From NCBI RefSeq assembly GCF_009905375.1, contig NC_133650.1:142615296-142679295 (forward strand): 64,000 nucleotides of DNA, given 5' to 3'. The stretch's first letter is position 1. Every line of letters starts with the position of its first letter. The notes beneath the pieces were generated by a model, which did no database searches, was not told the DNA's origin, and worked only from the letters and a program-made list of their open reading frames with translations. Of this stretch, positions 32,691 through 44,022 are shown one piece after another. The DNA is from Apium graveolens. Taxonomy: Eukaryota > Streptophyta > Magnoliopsida > Apiales > Apiaceae. A program made the translations under genes and the position numbers.

Positions 32691-35028
32691 CTAATGATTA
32701 GTTTTAAGGATCCAGACTTGCTTGGATCCTTTGGCCTTATTAAGTTTGTTAACATTTGCAACGGATTTAGCATCAAAGTTTATGTTAACATTTTTCTTAT
32801 CAGAATTTACACTATCAGACTTTGAATCATAACTTACACTAGAAGGAACAATGGAAACTTTCTTTAAAGAAGGTTTTATTTGATAATAATCATAGTACAA
32901 ACTATGATATTCCTTACAAGTATAAATGGAATGCCATAAACTACCACAATGAAAACAAGGATTTTGTGGCTTATATCTAACAGACTGACTCTTAACTCCT
33001 GACTTTGAAGGTAAGGAGTTTATGTTCTTATTCTTCCTGCAAAAAGAAGCCAGATGGTTAGAACTTCCACAGTTATGACACGTTTTCCTAGGAGCTTCAG
33101 GAACAGACTTATAATCATTGCTTTTATTCACACCTTCCTTTCCATTCCTATTTTTCTAGGTGATTTTACCTTGTTTGCATTCTTAACATCTTTCAGCTTA
33201 TGATTAAGCTGCTTCTTAGTCATTAAGCCTATGTTTACATCAGCTGTCTTTTCCTGTTTTAGTTTGTCAGAAGTTAATTCCTTTTTAACTTCTGATTTCT
33301 CATTATCAGACTTTACAGCTACAAACTTAACAGGTCTTAACTTTGGCTTTTGTTTAACAACTACAGGCTTAATATCTTCAGTTCCTTATCATTCTTATCC
33401 TCTCCATAACCTAAGCCCTCTTTCCAGTTTTCACTACTTAACAAATTCTGAGTTGTTCTGCCAGAGTTAGTCCAAGTCCTGATAACCTCTCTTTCCTTTT
33501 CTAACTCAGTTTTTAGAGATTCATTCATTTTTAGCACTTCATCCCTAACATAAAAAGCATCATCTCTATCTTTCTGAGTTTGATGGAACATAAATTACAC
33601 CTTTTCTAAGAAATCATTTCTTTTCTTAAAAATAAGATTTTCAGAAGTTAATCTTTCACATGTTAAAGTTTGTTCTCTATAACTAACAAACATGGTTTTA
33701 AGATATCTTCTCAACTCATTTATATCATCAGTATTAAAGGCATAAGTAGTTTAAGGTACCTTTGATTCAGCAGCTTCAGGACTGCTTTCAGCACTTGTCT
33801 TATCAGCATTTACCATCAAGGCATAATTCTCCTCACTTTCAGAATCTGAGGTGTCTGTCCAGCTTTTCTTCTTTGTGACAAGAGCCTTGCCTTTGTCACT
33901 CTTCACTTTCTTGCAATCAGGAGATATGTGGCCTTTCTCACCACAGTTGTAGCATTTGACATTTGTATAATCTCCTCTGTCAGACTTTCCTCCTCTGCTT
34001 TCAGATCTTCTGAAATTCTTCTTATCAGAACTTGTGCCTTTCCTGGAAAACTTCTTTCCCTTCCTGAACTTCCTGTATGCAATCTTTGTGATCCCTTTCA
34101 CGATAAGAGCACACAGCTTCATCATCTCCTCATCAGCATCCATCTCAGGCAAGCTTTCAGATTTTGAGTCATCATCACTTTCAGAACTTGATAACTCAGT
34201 ATCAGACTTTGTGAAGAGAGCTTTACCCTTGTCTTTCCTTGAGGTAGCTGCCTTGGGGGATTCTTCTTCAGCCTTAAGAGCAACTGTCCTTGACTTTCCA
34301 CCTTTTCTCTTGCTTCTTTGTTCCATCTCAAGTTTATGAGTCTTGAGCATTCCATAAATTTCATCAAGAGTTGTTTCATCAAGATTGTAATTATCTCTTA
34401 TTGTTGTTGCCTTCAAATCCCAGCATTCAGGAAGAGCTAACAGGAATTTAAGGTTTGAATCTTCAAGATCATACTCCTTATCAACCAGTGACAAATCATT
34501 CAAGAGCTTGACAAATCTATCATATAAATCAGTCAATAACTCATTAGCCTTTGAGTCAAAGTGTTCATACTCCTGAGTGAGTATTGTCTTCCTATTCTTC
34601 TTAATCGTATCAGTTCCCTGACACCTTGTTTCTAGAGCATCCCATATCTCCTTTGGAGTCTTGCAGTTTATTACCATGTTTGACATTACATTATCAATGG
34701 CACTATGCAGTAAGTGTCGTACCTTAGCATCCTTAGCAATTGATGCGATATCTTCAGCAGTGTAATCACTCTTCTCCTTTGGTACAGTCTTTGCTCCTTC
34801 ACCTGCAACTATAACAGCGAGCTTGGTTGGTTTGTGAGGCCCTTCCTTGATTCTATCAAGATATTCTGGATCTGTAGCTTCCAGAAACATGGTCATCCTC
34901 ACCTTCCATATGGCATATTCAGATGGTCTTAATATGGGAACTCTGATAGTCTCATATCGGCTTTGAATTTGTGTTTTAGGAGGTTCTTCAGTTTTAGTGG
35001 GCTTAGTTGGAGTTTCTGTTTCAGACAT
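32691..35028 (-). pseudogene. gag: Copy B gag polyprotein
   Basis: It begins at ATG 35028 (MSETETPTKPTKTEEPPK) and is open for 425 codons to a TAA at 33751-33753, where copy A has CAA and copy E has CAG. It shows the gag core, an acidic Ser/Asp linker and an intact CCHC knuckle (CYNCGEKGHISPDC). Beyond the stop, the coiled region (33591-33361) and two further knuckles (CHNCGSSNHLASFC, CFHCGSLWHSIYTC; 33131-32691) follow after small frame changes. It ends at the conserved TAG 32691-32693. It is closer to copy E than to A or C. Confidence 0.8.
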
Positions 35029-35070
35029 GATTGTGTTTGGATCTTAAACTGTTTTTGCGTTAACAGATAA

Positions 35071-35082
35071 GCTCTGATACCA
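35071..35082 (-). other. Primer-binding site of copy B
   Basis: On the minus strand, TGGTATCAGAGC lies two bases after the 5' LTR and is complementary to the initiator tRNA-Met 3' end. Confidence 0.9.
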
Positions 35083-35084
35083 CT

Positions 35085-35660
35085 TGTTAGGTCACACACA
35101 CACTGTAGAGGGGGTGAATACAGTGTATAGTACAATCAAATCGAACTTTAATAACTCAAGTAACAGAAAACAAACTTTATTGAAACAATAAACTCTGTTA
35201 CAGTATGGATGAACAAATATCACGAGAGCTGCTAGGGTTACAATGAATAATCTTCTCGAATATGATAACACTTATAGTGTAAACCCTATGTCTTTGTTTA
35301 TATACTACACAGTTACAAGATAATCGCTAATTGATATGGAATATAATTTTGCTTCCCAAAATATATCAATTAGATATCTTTTCTTCCAACTATTCTATTC
35401 TTCATAGAATTCCTTATTCATGCATACCTCTTCTTATGTTTGTCTCGATCTTCTTTCCTTTAATCAGCTGCTGTCCTTATCTGAACGTCCTTCAGTACTT
35501 AAGTACTGATATCCATCTTTTGATGATTATCTCCTGATAATATAAGTACTGATATCCTTAAGTCCTGACTTCCAGTAAGTACTGATTTATCCTGTTTAAA
35601 TAAGATCTGAAAACTAAACATAAATCATATTAGCCATGATATTATCAAATATATCTAACA
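35085..35660 (-). repeat. 5' LTR of copia copy B
   Basis: TGTTAG...CTAACA, 576 bp, followed by TSD TCATT (35661-35665). Compared with the 3' LTR it lacks 18 bp (junction near 35207) and one CA pair, both later than insertion. Confidence 0.9.
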
Positions 35661-35665
35661 TCATT

Positions 35666-36746
35666 CCTTTTCTTATAAGCAAGATTTTCAGAAGTTAATC
35701 TTTCACATGTTAAAGTTTGATCTCTATAGCTAATAAACATGGTTTTAAGATATAATTTCAACTCAGTAATATCATCAGTATTAAAGGCATAAGTTGTTTG
35801 AGGTACCTTTAATTCAGCAGTTTCAGGGCTGCCATCAATATTTGCTATCAAGGCATAGTTCTCCTCATCTTCAGAATCTGAAGTGTCTGTCCATCTTTTC
35901 TTCTTTGTGACAAGTGCTTTGCCTTTGTCACTTTTTCCTTTCTTGCAGTCAGGAGATATGTGGCCTTTCTCACCACAATTGTAGCATTTGACATTTGAGT
36001 AATCTCCTCTGTCAGACTTTCCTCCTCTGCCTTCAGATTTTCTGAAACTCTTCTTATCAGTACTCACCCCTTTCCTGGAAAATTTCTTTCCCCTTCCGAG
36101 TTTTCTGTAGGCAATCTTTATAATACCCTTCACCATAAAAGCACACAATTTTATCATCTACTTCAGATAAACTTTCAGTTTCTGAATCATCATCATCAGA
36201 ACTTAATGATTCTGAATCAGACTTTATGATGAAAGCCTTTCCTTTGCCTTTCTTTGAGACAACCACTTTGGGGAATTCCTCCTCAGCCTTAAGAGCAATT
36301 GTCCTTGACTTTCTCCCTTGTCTTTTGCTTCTTTGATCCATCTCAAGTTCATAAGTCTTGAGCATACCATAAATTTCATCAAGAGTGGTTTCATCAAGAG
36401 CATAGTTGTCTCTTATAATAGTAGCCTTCAAATCCCAACTTTCAGGAAGAGCTAAAAGGAATTTTAGATTTGAATCTTCAAGATCATATTCCTTGTCCAC
36501 CAGTGACATATCATTCAAGAGTTTGACAAACCTGTCATATAAGTCAGTTAATGACTCATTACTTTTTAAGTCAAAGTGCTCATACTCTTGAGTGAGTATA
36601 GTCCTCTTGTTCTTCTTGATTACATCAGTTCCCTGGCATCTTGTCTCCAAAGCATTCCATATCTCCTCTGCAGTCTTGCAATGAATTACCCTATTTGACA
36701 TGACATTATCAATGGCACTATGCAGCAAATGCCTTACCTTTGCATC
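35666..36746 (-). pseudogene. gag: Copy A gag, central part
   Basis: The minus-strand reading from 36746 covers the gag core (DAKVRHLLHSAIDNVMSNRV, TQEYEHFD), the acidic linker, a frame change near 36150, the intact knuckle CYNCGEKGHISPDC, and the coiled region up to the B insertion. It joins 42025-42324 upstream (across the CACTA element) and 17664-18617 downstream (across copy B). Confidence 0.8.
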
Positions 36747-37429
36747 CACTACACCATATATGGCCTATCGCAACCCCCTCCCTAAAGAATGTTACCTAAA
36801 ATGTTACCTTAGATAGGATAGTTATGAGCTAATTTAACATTGTTTTTTTATGTTACCTTAGCCAAAGGCAAGGCGGTACATTAGCTACAAAGTGTTACAG
36901 CTTCAAACATATTTGTGAAAGTGTTACCTTAGAGTATTAAAATATAAATATAATATTTCCTTAAGAGATTAAATATTAATTTAAATTTGAATAGGGAGAT
37001 ACATGATACATGAATATTTTATGTAGATTTTTTAAAAAAAAATCAAAATAATAATTTCAAAAGTAATATATTTTAAATATATATATGTAATATGAATTGA
37101 AAGTAAAAATAAAATAACTAGTGTAGATATTAACATGAGGACTACACTCAAATTTTCGAAATAAAAAATATTACAAATGTGACAGGAATTTATATAAAAA
37201 ATAAAATATAAAAAGAGTATAACCATTTAAATATTATTTATTACAAAATATTTTTGTTTTGCTCCCAGATAGTCCAAATTATGGGCTTGGGCTTGTAATT
37301 TTCAGACTCGGGCTTCTAATTTTCAGACCGGGGAATTTTTGGGAAAAAGCCGCCCAAAATTTTCCAGAGAGTTCAAAAATTTGGCTAAGGCCGCTAAACA
37401 CTCCCTCTTATTCTTTCTACCCAGACTGC

Positions 37430-37640
37430 TGAACACCCCCTCCTCTAAACAATCTCTCTTCCCACATTATCTCTCTCACTCTCTCTCTCTCTCACCACTC
37501 GCTACCACCATCTCTTGGTGTCACATACTCTCCTTAGTAAGTAATTAAGGTTTCATTTCAAATTAGGGTTAATTGGGTTTCATCTCAAATTAGGGCTAAT
37601 TGGGTTTCATCTCAAATTAGGGCTTCTTCATTTTATTTCG
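37430..37640 (+). repeat. CT-rich leader-like DNA and 27-bp tandem repeats
   Basis: A CT-dinucleotide-rich stretch (37465-37497) is followed by three AATTAGGG-containing units with a 27-bp period (37561, 37588, 37615). It resembles a plant 5' untranslated leader with its first intron, perhaps captured; no ORF of substance follows. Confidence 0.4.
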
Positions 37641-38590
37641 GGTCTTCTTCATTTTCAGCCTTTGATTTAAGGTATTTTCGATTTATGATTCTCTCTATAG
37701 TTTCGTTATTTAGTGGATAAATGTTGTTTGTTTATTTTTATTTTTTTATTTTTTAATTTTATTTTAAATTTTGTTGTGAGAATTTATATATGTCGGTTTT
37801 AAATCTATTTTGTTGTGATATTTTCAATTTTGTTGTGATATCTTTTTTATAATTGTGTTTATGTATTGCTTATGTGCCTCACTGCTACTCTGTTTTCTAA
37901 TTCATATATAATGTGTGTGTTTTTTTTAATCAGAACAAAGCAGGAGAGATGATTTAGAATCACTTGGATATGTTCTCATGTATTTCTAAGAGGAAGGTAG
38001 CTATGTTTTTTTGTTGATTACACCTATAACTGCAACAATACTTATCTTTTTGTTAAGCATATGTTTTTGTGTATTCTGTAGACTCCCTTGGCAGGGACTC
38101 AAGGCAGGAAACAAGAAACAAAAGTATGAAAAGATTAGTTGGTTATATTTGGATCGAGTTAGTACCTAAAACTTCATTATAAGTTGATGTTTATTTTATT
38201 TCATGTTCTGATTTTGAAAAGTTTACCAAAACTAAGCAAGTCAGATTAAACTGAGTGTTTATCAGAACTTGTAGCATATAAAATATAGATACTATTAGGA
38301 GCCGCATAATTTGCAATTATTTTGAACATAACTAATTTATTAAACAAAGAATATTTTAGGTAAAAACATTAATATATTTAGAAAATTCCCCATTTATCGA
38401 AAGCAAGTGCTTAAGATGTAGCACTATGCCGATAGCTACAAGATTTATACTATTCACAAAGTTTGAACTAAACCAATCTTTACAATATTACCCAAAGGAT
38501 ACTCTCTACAGTTTTATAGATAACACAAAAATCAGCTATAGCTGCTTGCTGCCTGAATCTGAAGCTTTTTATCAAACTCTGTTTCCGGAA

Positions 38591-38671
38591 TTACGTCTTG
38601 TTCAGAACAAGAGCAAGATTCCGTAGCTCCTTAAATGCATGCATTGTTTCTGCATCAAATCCTCCAGCAAA
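38591..38671 (-). pseudogene. CHUP1-like gene fragment, last exon
   Basis: The minus-strand reading is FAGGFDAETMHAFKELR followed by nine residues and a TAA. This matches the C-terminal motif of CHUP1 (chloroplast unusual positioning 1), which links chloroplasts to actin. The preceding bases are GCAA where the family intron would end in GCAG, so the splice acceptor looks mutated. Captured by the CACTA element; not a functional gene. Confidence 0.7.
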
Positions 38672-38884
38672 TTGCATCAAGAGGGAATATAAACATGAAC
38701 AGAATATCACGTAGTTGATTACCTTAACCTAAAATTTGCTTAGGAAAAACTTCAGATCATCTATACTCTGACCTGGTATTACTTTTCTATATTATTTTTA
38801 CAGTTCTGGTTTTACTGTTAAATCATTCATTTACTGTATTATGAGGCTTGTCTATAATAATATTATCATTGATAATTGACCAAC

Positions 38885-39028
38885 CTGATAAATTCGGAAA
38901 GCAAATCTCACACCCTGAAGAAGCATATAGTCCATAGAAGAATCTTTCTCTGATGTTCCTTTAGTGTGGAGTTCTGTTGCGACCCTCTTCATGTATTTCT
39001 TTGCAAGCTTAACGGATCCAAATTTTAT
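38885..39028 (-). pseudogene. CHUP1-like gene fragment, penultimate exon
   Basis: A 48-codon block runs from an intact acceptor (CTGCAG, 39029-39034) to a donor (CAG|GT at 38885-38883). It contains FGSVKLAKKYMKRV and MLLQGVRFAFRIYQ, the conserved C-terminal region of CHUP1-type proteins. The spacing of about 210 bp to the last exon fits an intron. Upstream CHUP1 exons (actin-binding, Pro-rich, N-terminal chloroplast anchor) are not found in the element, so only the 3' end of the gene was captured, antisense to the other exon-like pieces. Confidence 0.75.
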
Positions 39029-39801
39029 CTGCAGTGACAGACATTTAGATATCAGCAAGAGTGTAAGACTGGGGTTAATAAAAAATTGTCCTAACAAGTT
39101 ACAACAGGGAGTTTTTAAGCTAAAATTTTGACATGGCATATCTATGGATTCCCCTGCTCCTTGTTGCTTAATATATGTCAATGAACTTCTAACAGCTGTG
39201 CTCCAGGAGAATGAATAAAGTATTTATATACAGTTCTTTTATGAAACTTCCTTTGCATAAATATATAAAATATTAATGATAAATGATGATCAACACAACT
39301 ATATTACCTAGATTATATGAAAACCCGTTAACAGACAGGAGACATGAATGGAGGAAAAAATCCGGTCAAAATCCCCCAAATTCCGTTAATACTAAAAAGC
39401 CTAAATAATTTATTGGTATGCAATATATAGAAAACCAAACCACTTAGAAATAAACTGCAACAAAATGAAGTTTCTACTCTATTGTATTTTATAACTCTGT
39501 TCCTGTCACTCGGAGTTCTTATAAACAAAGACTTTCGTTACTCTAGATATCAACTTGTGCTCAAGTTGCAGTTAGTCTTCAATCTAAAATAGAAGAGACT
39601 TCTATCTATATTAGGAGGTGGATAGCACAGGGGTAGGGAGGATGATAGCAAGCTAGGCTATGCTCGGGAAATACATCATCTAGTTTCTCATGGGTGGAAA
39701 TCATGTGACTGGCTAACAACCAGCTACAGAATGAAAGCTAAATGTTTTCTAATTTACCAGGTATCTGGTCTTACACACATGTGTTTTGATTTATTTTGTA
39801 G

Positions 39802-40226
39802 CATTATCAATGGCTTCTAGATTAGTTGGTTGTCATCATGAGGAGCTGAAGTTAGATTTGTCTACGAGTGAAATCCAGACTGAAAAGGCTAGTGTAACTA
39901 AAAAATTGATATTGCAGCAGGTACACCCATACATCCCTTCCATAAACTGTCTCTTTATTACATATGTTTGAGAGATGCTAGTGCATACTCTGTGCTAGCA
40001 ATCATAAGTGTACTGTACTAAGTACCACCATATCGTACCTACATCTGGTGAATGTTTAAAATCCTAGTCCGGTCATTATAACATAGCCATATCAGTGCAT
40101 TTTGTTAGGCAATTGATAAGAGTGATGTATTGGTGAAATCTATATATGCATGCCTATTTAACTGGCTTGTAGAGAAAATCAAAGGATCGATTGGGAAGGG
40201 TGAATGACAAGATGGGAGATCCATAA
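39802..40226 (+). pseudogene. Possible two-exon small ORF within CACTA element
   Basis: Exon 1 (39802-39920) follows TTTTGTAG, has an ATG at 39810 and 37 codons (MASRLVGCHHEELKLDLST...), and ends CAG|GTACAC. Exon 2 (40173-40226) follows GGCTTGTAG and continues in phase for 17 codons to TAA. The phase match and splice borders suggest a real spliced gene piece, captured or CACTA-encoded. No family is recognised, and the real gene may extend upstream. Confidence 0.4.
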
Positions 40227-42024
40227 GCACTCTAGATATATATGGATTCGAGTCAGTTCAGGTATATGATACTCCATATGTAATATTATGCTGAAAACAA
40301 CTCTTCTTGTATGTACGATCTCATCTATATTTATTTCAGAAGAATACATTTGAACAGTTGTGTATAAACTATGCAACTATATTATGCTGAAAACAACTCT
40401 TCTTGTATGTGCAACGTTTAAATTTATCTTAAACCTAATAAATTTATGTAGGAACTTTGTTAAGTAAATTAGTATCAGTTTTATTGACTAAGTTAAATAA
40501 TTTTTTTTATTCAAGGCTTTGAATTATAGTTGACTGCACTGTAATCAAGTTACAACTATCTTAGCGAAACTTTTAAGGTGCAGAAAGATATAAACCAACA
40601 GGCTCAACACAGGAGATTCCCCCTGAGCTTGGAAAGTATAACTAATAGACAATTATATGCCATGTAGGTTGGGGAAAGGAAAAGAGGTGATGTAACCATA
40701 TTGCCAACCCTTGTTGTCAATAATCGGCAGTTAGAGGTCAGTTGTGTAATTCTCTATATCCTTTCAATCATTTCAGCAATTATACTCTCTAATATTATTG
40801 TGTTCTTGCATATGTAAAATATAACTATACTGATCATGCCCTATGGTGCTTGATTTTCCTATTTTGATCTCCTTGTCATTGAATATATATTTGACATAAA
40901 GTAGATAAATTTTCTCTTTTTCACTTCCGATATATCAAAGAACTATTTATTCTGTATCTGGTTGAATATGTATGAGTTTACTATCACTATTTTTTATAAT
41001 GAAGTTCAAAAATAAGTGCCCAAAATGAAGGAGTTACAATACTAATAGTGTCATTTCAAAAACCTGTAAATCAGTTATGTTCTTGCATATAATTTTCAAT
41101 TTAGGACACTGTCTTATAGCAGTAGAGATATTCAAATAACAATGATCAGAGAATAATTTTTTAATAAGCATTTTCTACAGGCCTTTTGATATGGTATTCA
41201 AAATTTGTTGGTTCTATTTCTTTCTTGCAAATAACTTAGTTAATATTTCAGAGAACAAAGTAGACTTACAAGAGAAAGATTCACGTGTATAAAAAGGGAA
41301 ACGCCCAGATGGTGGAGTCGAGGAGAAAGTGAAGCAAATTAAAGTATTAGCTTCTAGTAGTACTTTTTAAAATTTATAATTTTGGGTTGTTAAGTAAAAA
41401 ATGTGAACTATTTTATAGTTAGTTTGGACGTTTAATTTGGTTGTATATTTGGATGTTTATTGTTTGAGTTGGATGCATTATTTTGTAGTTATGAAATTGT
41501 ATAATTGGGATTCTTCAGTTTACAAAATAAGCATTTTAATTTGTTTGTGCTAAAGTGTTACACTAGCCTCCTAAACTGTTACCATATTATGTTTAAAATG
41601 TTTTATTAGGCTAGTTATAATGTTACAACAGCTTCTCAAAGTGTTACATTAGGTTCTATGGGCCTACTTTCCACGTCATCAAGACAACTCAACACTGTGG
41701 GCCCCATACTTGCCATGTCAGCTAGTGTCCCACCGTGGGGCCCACTTTTTAAAAACATTTTAAAACTCTAAGGTAATATAAAAAACAAGTTACAACTGAT
41801 CTCTCTTTCTGTTGCATTAGCAAGCTACAGCAACATATAAACAAGTTAAAACACGATGTTGCCTTAGGCACCAAAGATGTTACCTTAGACCCCTAAGGCA
41901 ACATGGAAAAACCTATCTTTAAGAAAATGTTACCTTAGCTTAAAATTGGGGCGAAAGCAACATATTTAACCCCTAATGCAACGTTTTTTTGGTGTTACAG
42001 TAGCTATTTTATGGTGTAGTGATC

Positions 42025-42324
42025 CTTGGCAATCGATGAGATAACTTCAGCTGTATACTCATTTTTCTCCTTTGGTATGGTCTTTGCTGGCTGATCTGCA
42101 ACTACAACAGAGAGCTTGGTTGGCTTATGGGGTCCTTCATTAATTCTGTCAAGGTATTCTGGATCTATAGCTTCCAGAAACATAGCCATCTTCACTTTCC
42201 ATATGGAGTACTCAGAAGGTCTCAGTATGGGAACCCTAATAGTCTCATATCGACTGTGGATTTAAGTCTTTTGAGTTTCTTCAATTTTGGCGGGCTTGGT
42301 TGGATTTTCTTCTTCTTCAGACAT
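42025..42324 (-). pseudogene. gag: Copy A gag, N-terminal part
   Basis: It starts at ATG 42324 (MSEEEENPTKPAK), carries a TAA in place of a Gln codon before IHSRYETIRVPILRPSEY, and runs to the CACTA insertion. The sequence resumes at 36746 in the same gag. Confidence 0.8.
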
Positions 42325-42364
42325 GATTATTTTGGATCTTTACTGTATGTGTGTTAACAAATAG

Positions 42365-42376
42365 GCTTTGATACCA
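42365..42376 (-). other. Primer-binding site of copy A
   Basis: On the minus strand, TGGTATCAAAGC has one mismatch to the initiator tRNA-Met type site and sits two bases from the LTR. Confidence 0.8.
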
Positions 42377-42378
42377 CT

Positions 42379-42973
42379 TGTTAGGTCACACAACACTATA
42401 GAAGGGGGTTGAATACAGTGTAGAATACAATCAAATCGATTTCAAACACAAGTAACAGTAAACAGATATATTCAATATAATAAACTCTGTTATAATGGAA
42501 CTGTTCTCTCTCAGTGATGAACAAATATCACGAGAGCTGCTAGGTTATAATGCATGATCTTTTCGATAATGATAACACATATAGTGTAAACCTATGTATG
42601 TGTTTATATAGTACACAGTTATAAGATAACTTCTAATTGATATGGAATATAATTATGTCTCCCAAAATATATCAATCAGATATCTTATACAATTCTTTAA
42701 GTCCTCTAACTCTTTCCATGCATATCTTCTTTTTGTATTAGTCTCGATCTTCTTTCCTGTAAATCAGTTTCCTTTCTTAACTGTTAGTCCTCCAGTACAT
42801 AAGTTCTGATATCCATCTTCTGATATTATCTTCTGATAATCTAAGTCCTGATATCCTTAAGTTCTGACTTCTAGTAAGTAATGATTTCAGTAAGTACTAA
42901 TATTTCCTGTTTGTTAAGATCTGAAAACTAAACATGAAACATATTAGACATGACATCTCAAATATATCTAACA
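42379..42973 (-). repeat. 5' LTR of copia copy A
   Basis: TGTTAGATATATTTG...CCTAACA read on the minus strand, 595 bp, with TATATAAA like copy C. It is followed on the right directly by accessory-ORF DNA (TGGCCAGTC...). The 5 bp beyond it (TGGCC) do not match the 5 bp before C's LTR (TCCTC). Confidence 0.85.
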
Positions 42974-44022
42974 TGGCCAGTCTGGGGTATGAAAAGACAT
43001 TGGCAAAGCTGGGTCAATTGAAGAGATCCAACATAAGGAGGGAATGGAGTTTCTTCTTTGACTGCATTATAAAGGCCTTCGCCAACAAATGTTCTAATTT
43101 CGATGCAATCCCTATACTCAGTCAACAAATCGGGTATGCTCTCATTAATCAAACTGATTTTGATTATGAAAATGTTGTTTTAGGCTTTTTTGGGGATAGG
43201 ATGACAGAAGATAGGAATACTGTCTAATTTGCTAGATTCTGTCAGCTTATTTATAATTTTTGTTGTGCTGATAAGCCCCAGTTAGCTAGTGAATTAATTC
43301 CACCATTTAGACCAGCTAAAAGAGCTTTTAATGACTTATTATCTACTGATAATAAGAGGGCTGTGTTGAGACCCCTCCAAATTCCTATATCTGTCAAACA
43401 AGCCTTAATAAACTATGATCCAGTTACATACATTGCACTATATCCTGATGTTCAACCTTCTGAACCTCAACCTTCAACTCCTACCACCACTACAAAAACA
43501 CCTCAAACTTCTCAACAACAACAACAACCAACCATCATGACATATTTCAAACCAACACAATCATCTCAACCTGAACCATCAGCACATACCATCAGACCTT
43601 CATCTTCTAGGCCAAAGAGGGCAAAGTCTGTTCTTCAACCTCCACAAAAGAGAAGAAAGATATTTCTCAGAGATGAATCTGATAGTGAAGAGGAAGCACA
43701 GGTTCATGCTTCAGAACCTGTGACAGTTGAAGCTGAGAATGTTACTTTTCAGAAAGAGACTGCAGCTCAAAGTCCTGATACTTTGAAGAGGAAATCTGTA
43801 AGCTCTGATGCTGCAACAGCAACTCCTTCATTGGCAAGGAGATTGAAGAAAATGAGAGAAAAGAGGTATAATGCTAAGCTTCCATCAGAAGATACTGAAG
43901 AAGCTGAGGAACGGGATCAGGATTCTCTGATCTCAAAATAGCCAATTATTATTGAGGCCCTTCCAGCTAAAGCCCAAGACAATGTTCCTAATACATTGAT
44001 CACTCCTACTATTTCTCCAATC
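42973..44022 (+). pseudogene. Orphan fragment of the copia large accessory ORF
   Basis: The plus-strand frame matches copy B's accessory protein from about residue 123 (MASLGYEKTLAKLGQL) through EWSFFFDC and GDRMTEDR, with a stop at 43225-43227, then RPLQIPISVKQ and the Gln/Pro/Ser-rich linker to a TAG at 43939-43941. It starts exactly at A's LTR edge and ends by abrupt joining to the unrelated fragment at 44023. It shows the same frame continuity as B, with Arg where B has an in-frame TGA. Confidence 0.8.

Larger units (their letters stand above)
18618..35660 (-). mobile_element. Copia copy B (minus strand), complete LTR-to-LTR with accessory ORFs
   Basis: LTRs are at 35085-35660 (5') and 18618-19213 (3'), and the 5-bp target-site duplication TCATT is at 35661-35665 and 18613-18617. 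From the right: primer site, gag, pol, a conserved non-coding block, an 89-aa ORF, a 1,250-codon accessory frame, polypurine tract, 3' LTR. The outer length is 17,043 bp, of which 4,194 bp (filler plus duplication) is secondary, so the native element was about 12.85 kb. The gag type, triple knuckle set and extra ORFs 3' of pol fit the Sirevirus group, but that is inference. Confidence 0.85.
36747..42021. mobile_element. Non-autonomous CACTA transposon with captured gene pieces
   Basis: 12-bp terminal inverted repeats (CACTACACCATA, 36747-36758, and its inverse at 42010-42021) are flanked by the 3-bp duplication ATC (36744-36746, 42022-42024), the CACTA hallmark. Subterminal motif TGTTACCTTAG recurs at both ends (near 36799, 36852, 36919, 41880, 41927, with variants). 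It is 5,275 bp long. No transposase is visible. The interior holds CHUP1-like exons (minus) and other exon-like pieces (plus). It interrupts copy A gag exactly, so it is younger than A. Confidence 0.85.
15513..42973 (-). mobile_element. Copia copy A (minus strand), interrupted by copy B and a CACTA element
   Basis: Read from the right, it has a 5' LTR (42379-42973), primer site, gag start at 42324, gag (42324-42025, 36746-35666, 18617-17664) and pol (17651-15513). The gaps are a CACTA transposon (36747-42021, TSD ATC) and copy B (18618-35660, TSD TCATT). A ends inside RT at the same heptamer as C and lacks RNase H and a 3' LTR. Its own DNA sums to 5,135 bp against 5,103 bp for C. Confidence 0.85.

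Noticed and set aside
37032..37548. Small ORFs at the left end of the CACTA element
   Set aside because: Low-complexity AT- or CT-rich readings without homologous features; more like leader and intron DNA.
37555..37640. Interstitial telomere repeats
   Set aside because: TTAGGG occurs only once per 27-bp unit and not as the plant heptamer TTTAGGG in tandem.
38591..39028. Functional host CHUP1 gene
   Set aside because: Only the last two exons are present, one acceptor is damaged, and the piece lies within CACTA termini.
10157..42978. Insertion of the C/A palindrome as a single integrase product
   Set aside because: The 5 bp outside the two outer LTR ends (TCCTC and TGGCC) do not match, so there is no target-site duplication to support it.
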